This document shows positions 61,172-64,000 of a stretch of DNA of 64,000 bases, piece by piece. The DNA is taken from the NCBI GenBank assembly GCA_947247005.1, contig OX365948.1, positions 35,282,601-35,346,600 on the forward strand, given 5' to 3'. Numbering within the stretch: the first letter of the stretch is position 1; every line of letters starts with the position of its first letter. The notes below the pieces were generated by a model. It was not told the DNA's origin. It saw only the letters and a list, made by a program, of their open reading frames with translations, and did no database searches. The position numbers were made by a program, and so were the translations under genes. The DNA is from Spisula solida. Lineage: Eukaryota > Mollusca > Bivalvia > Venerida > Mactridae.

Positions 61172-61847
61172 AAATTAAACTATATTTTCTTTAACCTCGA
61201 CGCTCGGTGTGTTCTGTTCGACGTCTGTATGTAGTAGTTATGCCAGTAGTTTATTTAACCAATGTCTACGTTTATGTTGACGTCCCGTACGTTTACAAAT
61301 ATCTAAAGAGAACATAGAACAATGAGTTGTGTGGGAAGATGAAGTCGTCTTAGGTAGACATTAGTTCCAATGGGAAGTGATGACTACCTGTTCTAGTGCA
61401 CTTTTATTCATGACACAGTTCGTATTCGTCTCCATGTAGCTTATTTATTTACAAGTTACCGAGTATTATAACGGGCCGCAATATTTAAAATTTGACCGAA
61501 AACATGTCAATGATGGTTTTAAACTACTGAACTGTTTACAACTGTACAGAATTGGCTATACGTAGCAGGAATATAAGTCTGGACACAGTCTGTTTTCTCA
61601 TAAAAATCCCTCCACAAGTATAGACTCGTACATTTCTATTTTAGTTATAAATAAAATGACGGGTGCGCTTGTTTGGAGTATTAGGCTTGAAAGATTAGGA
61701 GTAATAGGACAATGAACGGGTTCAGAAATTAGCTTGACCTTTAAACGTGGATGACTTCAGGATAAGTAATAAAGTTACTATAATACACAATTTGACATCC
61801 TTGAATGGGAACAGTGTCAATATTTCTGAAGACAAACAGAATTTACA
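61172..61847. other. non-coding spacer
   Basis: Nothing supported. Confidence 0.5.
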
Positions 61848-62850
61848 ATGTTCCAATACTACATTTAACCTATGCTTAATTTAACAATGTTTCAATACTG
61901 TATTTAACCTATGCTTAATTAAACAATGTTTCAATATACTACATTTAACCTATGCTTAATTAAACAATGTGTCAATACTACATTTAACCTATGATTGATT
62001 AAAAATTGTTTCAATACTACATTTAGCATATGCTTAATTAAACAATGTTTCAATACTACATTTAACCTATGCTTAATTAAACAATCTTTCAATACTATAC
62101 ATTTAACCTATGCTTAATTAAACAATGTTTCAATACTTTACATTTAACCTATGCTTAATTAAACAATCTTTCAATACTATACATTTAACCTATGCTTAAT
62201 TAAACAATGTTTCAATACTTTACATTTAACCTATGCTTAATTAAACAATGTTTCAATACTACATTTAACCTATGCTTAATTAAACAATGTTTCAATACTA
62301 TACATTTAACCTATGCTTAATTAAACAAACAATGTTTCAATACTTTACATTTAACCTATGCTTAATTAAACAATGTTTCAATATACTACATTTAACCTAT
62401 GCTTAATTAAACAATGTGTCAATACTACATTTAACCTATGATTGATTAAAAATTGTTTCAATACTGCATTTAGCATATGCTTAATTAAACAATGTTTCAA
62501 TACTACATTTAACCTATGCTTAATTAAACAATCTTTCAATACTATACATTTAACCTATGCTTAATTAAACAATGTTTCAATACTTTACATTTAACCTATG
62601 CTTAATTAAACAATGTTTCAATACTACATTTAACCTATGCTTAATTAAACAATGTTTCAATACTATACATTTAACCTATGCTTAATTAAACAAACAATGT
62701 TTCAATACTTTACATTTAACCTATGCTTAATTAAACAATGTTTCAATACTACATTTAACCTATGCTTAATTAAACAATGTTTCAATACTATACATTTAAC
62801 CTATGCTTAATTAAACAATGTTTCAATACTACATTTAACCTATGCTTAAA
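61848..62850 (+). repeat. 39/41-bp AT-rich satellite with higher-order repeat
   Basis: About 25 copies of ACATTTAACCTATGCTTAAT followed by TAAACAATGTTTCAATACT, with +2 and +4 length variants. A block with distinctive variants (TCAATATACT, GTGTCAATACTACATTTAAC, ATGATTGATTAAAAATTG, TAGCATATGC) occurs at 61931 and again at 62378, giving a ~447-bp higher-order period. Confidence 0.95.
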
Positions 62851-63835
62851 CTTGCTTCAATTACGGCTCACTTTACCCAAGGAAAAACACACACAACACC
62901 GCGATCATTTTAAAATAATTTTAAGATGCATGTGTTTCTTCTTCGGTGTTTTTTCACTCTGCGTTTGATGTGTACAATTTGTATATATTGATTGTTTGTT
63001 TTTGTAGTATTTATTACGCAGGTGTAATGTGTTTTGTTGTTTCCATTGAAAGGTAACAACCAACAGCGCTTGTATATCAAATCAAAATCGAAAATTAAAG
63101 TTTATTTCAAACTCTTTACACGAAACACACGTGTTCATTGACGAAACAAACATTTTGTGATTTATCTCTCACATATGTTTTTATTCTTTTTTTTGTTTTA
63201 TGTAACACTGATATGTTGTATTCCGACATTCATAAGGGGATTATCCAGTAACATTGTCCTGATACCGGGTCGATCAGTAGGCCTAATCCTGGAACTACCT
63301 GAATTACTAATCACTTAGCCGGCAATATGTACGACTATCTATATATGTACCATTTTAAAGACCGGGTCCATGAACCCTTATATCCAGGTAGGTGCCCATT
63401 ATGCCTATTTTTAACACAAAATTTGTATATCGCTGTCTGGTATTGTAAACGTACCCACAGATCAGCGTACTGGGCGTTTCTTCATTCAGTCTATTTAAGT
63501 CAAATTAAACAAGTTCAATCAAAACACGAAACATATGTAAATCGTTTTGACAAGTCTTTTTGGTAAGGGAAGTAACTGCTGCGAGAATATGATTATTTTA
63601 TATACGTGTAACCAAATTAATAACTTCCGCTCTTGGTACCAGTCTATTTCGAACACCCTCTGTGATTATCCTTCATTATATACGGTAATATCGTTGGTGA
63701 TCACTCTCAAAAGCAACGCAAAACACACATAAAAGAAAAAATACTTACCCTACTCAAGTAGCGTAAAACGCGTGTGGCTCTGCCTCCCATAAACAGAACT
63801 GCCTTACACGCAACGGGTTGTACGGTGTGTAACCG
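62851..63835. other. AT-rich non-coding stretch
   Basis: No gene supported. The frame at 63327-63566 contains RVHEPLYP before a GTAGGT (63386), which could be a donor, but no good acceptor was found. Confidence 0.45.
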
Positions 63836-64000
63836 CGACCGTGGCCGAGTGTTAGGGCGTCCGCCTTGGAAGCGGGAGATCAAAGGTTTAAATCCTGGTG
63901 AAAGCTGGGTTAGAACTGATGCGGTCGGTTGTTGAGCCGTCAGCTAGTTAAAGAATGGTTACCGTAGGTCCATCTCTGCCAGGCGCCCGACAATACGAAC
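63836..64000 (+). mobile_element. tRNA-derived SINE head, runs off the window
   Basis: GACCGTGGCCGAGTGTTAGG contains an A box (TGGCCGAGTGT). TCCGC-CTTGGAA-GCGGG is an intact anticodon arm (loop triplet TGG), and GGTTTAAATCC is a degenerate B box. The acceptor stem cannot pair, so it is a SINE promoter head and not a tRNA gene. The body continues past the window end. Confidence 0.65.

Noticed and set aside
63327..63388. Exon ending RVHEPLYP before GTAGGT
   Set aside because: The possible donor is fair, but no acceptable upstream acceptor was found and similarity to exons A and B is too slight.
63836..63910. Functional tRNA-Pro (TGG) gene
   Set aside because: The anticodon arm is present but the acceptor stem cannot pair and the B box is degenerate, so it is a SINE head.

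Overview
The window looks like a non-coding, repeat-dense stretch of an AT-rich metazoan nuclear genome. The best fit is a mollusc, probably a bivalve. That inference rests on tRNA-headed SINE remnants, a ~152-bp satellite whose units end in a (GCAC)n tract followed by a 'gcgactaagtcttgctcacc'-type tail, decayed LINE and mariner-type coding remnants, and many short-unit arrays. There are no operons, Shine-Dalgarno sites or dense ORFs. Species and gene names cannot be fixed from sequence alone.

Layout. 1-8.7 kb: AT-rich DNA with a minus-strand SINE head (1.4 kb), a weak mariner-like end (3.6 kb), a head-to-tail dimer of a 678-bp unit carrying a long hairpin (5.6-7.0 kb), and a 683-bp TA-flanked inverted-repeat element (7.1-7.8 kb). 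8.7-9.2 kb: the one stand-alone ORF that reads like a host gene, a 160-aa disordered protein on the minus strand. 13.7-14.9 kb: two abutting minisatellites. 16.8-17.25 kb: a dead DDE transposase. 18.6 kb: a MITE. 19.4-20.3 kb: a 48-bp minisatellite. 25.6 kb: a MITE rich in CGTACG. 26.0-27.25 kb: an 18/42-bp array. 29.5-32.84 kb: a complete, apparently young, non-autonomous LTR retrotransposon on the minus strand with identical-looking 779-bp LTRs, CCAA target duplication, polypurine tract and one intact zinc-knuckle ORF. 34.4-39.56 kb: the 152-bp satellite and a ~2.5-kb tandem segmental duplication that contains a LINE 3' remnant. 39.8 and 41 kb: more hairpin-family copies. 43.1-44.26 kb: a 37-bp array. 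46.8-48.0 kb: two small proline-rich exon candidates with perfect GTAAGT donors. 53-55.8 kb: degenerate repeats and MITE-like DNA. 56.5 kb: another hairpin. 59.55-61.17 kb: a head-to-tail dimer of a ~0.81-kb hairpin-bearing unit. 61.85-62.85 kb: a 39/41-bp satellite with higher-order structure. 63.84 kb to the end: another SINE head.

The most unusual signal is structural. Three sequence-unrelated families of long hairpins all end in the same kind of tip: a GC-GNA-GC mini-hairpin flanked by GA/GA mismatches. The two families with full-length dimers are head-to-tail repeats, and one pair of copies differs by a matched, pairing-preserving change in both arms. Second is the LTR element: its only protein has a retroviral-type double zinc knuckle at each end of a coiled coil and no capsid or pol. 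Third, the 152-bp satellite repeatedly carries perfect nuclear-receptor DR1 sites.
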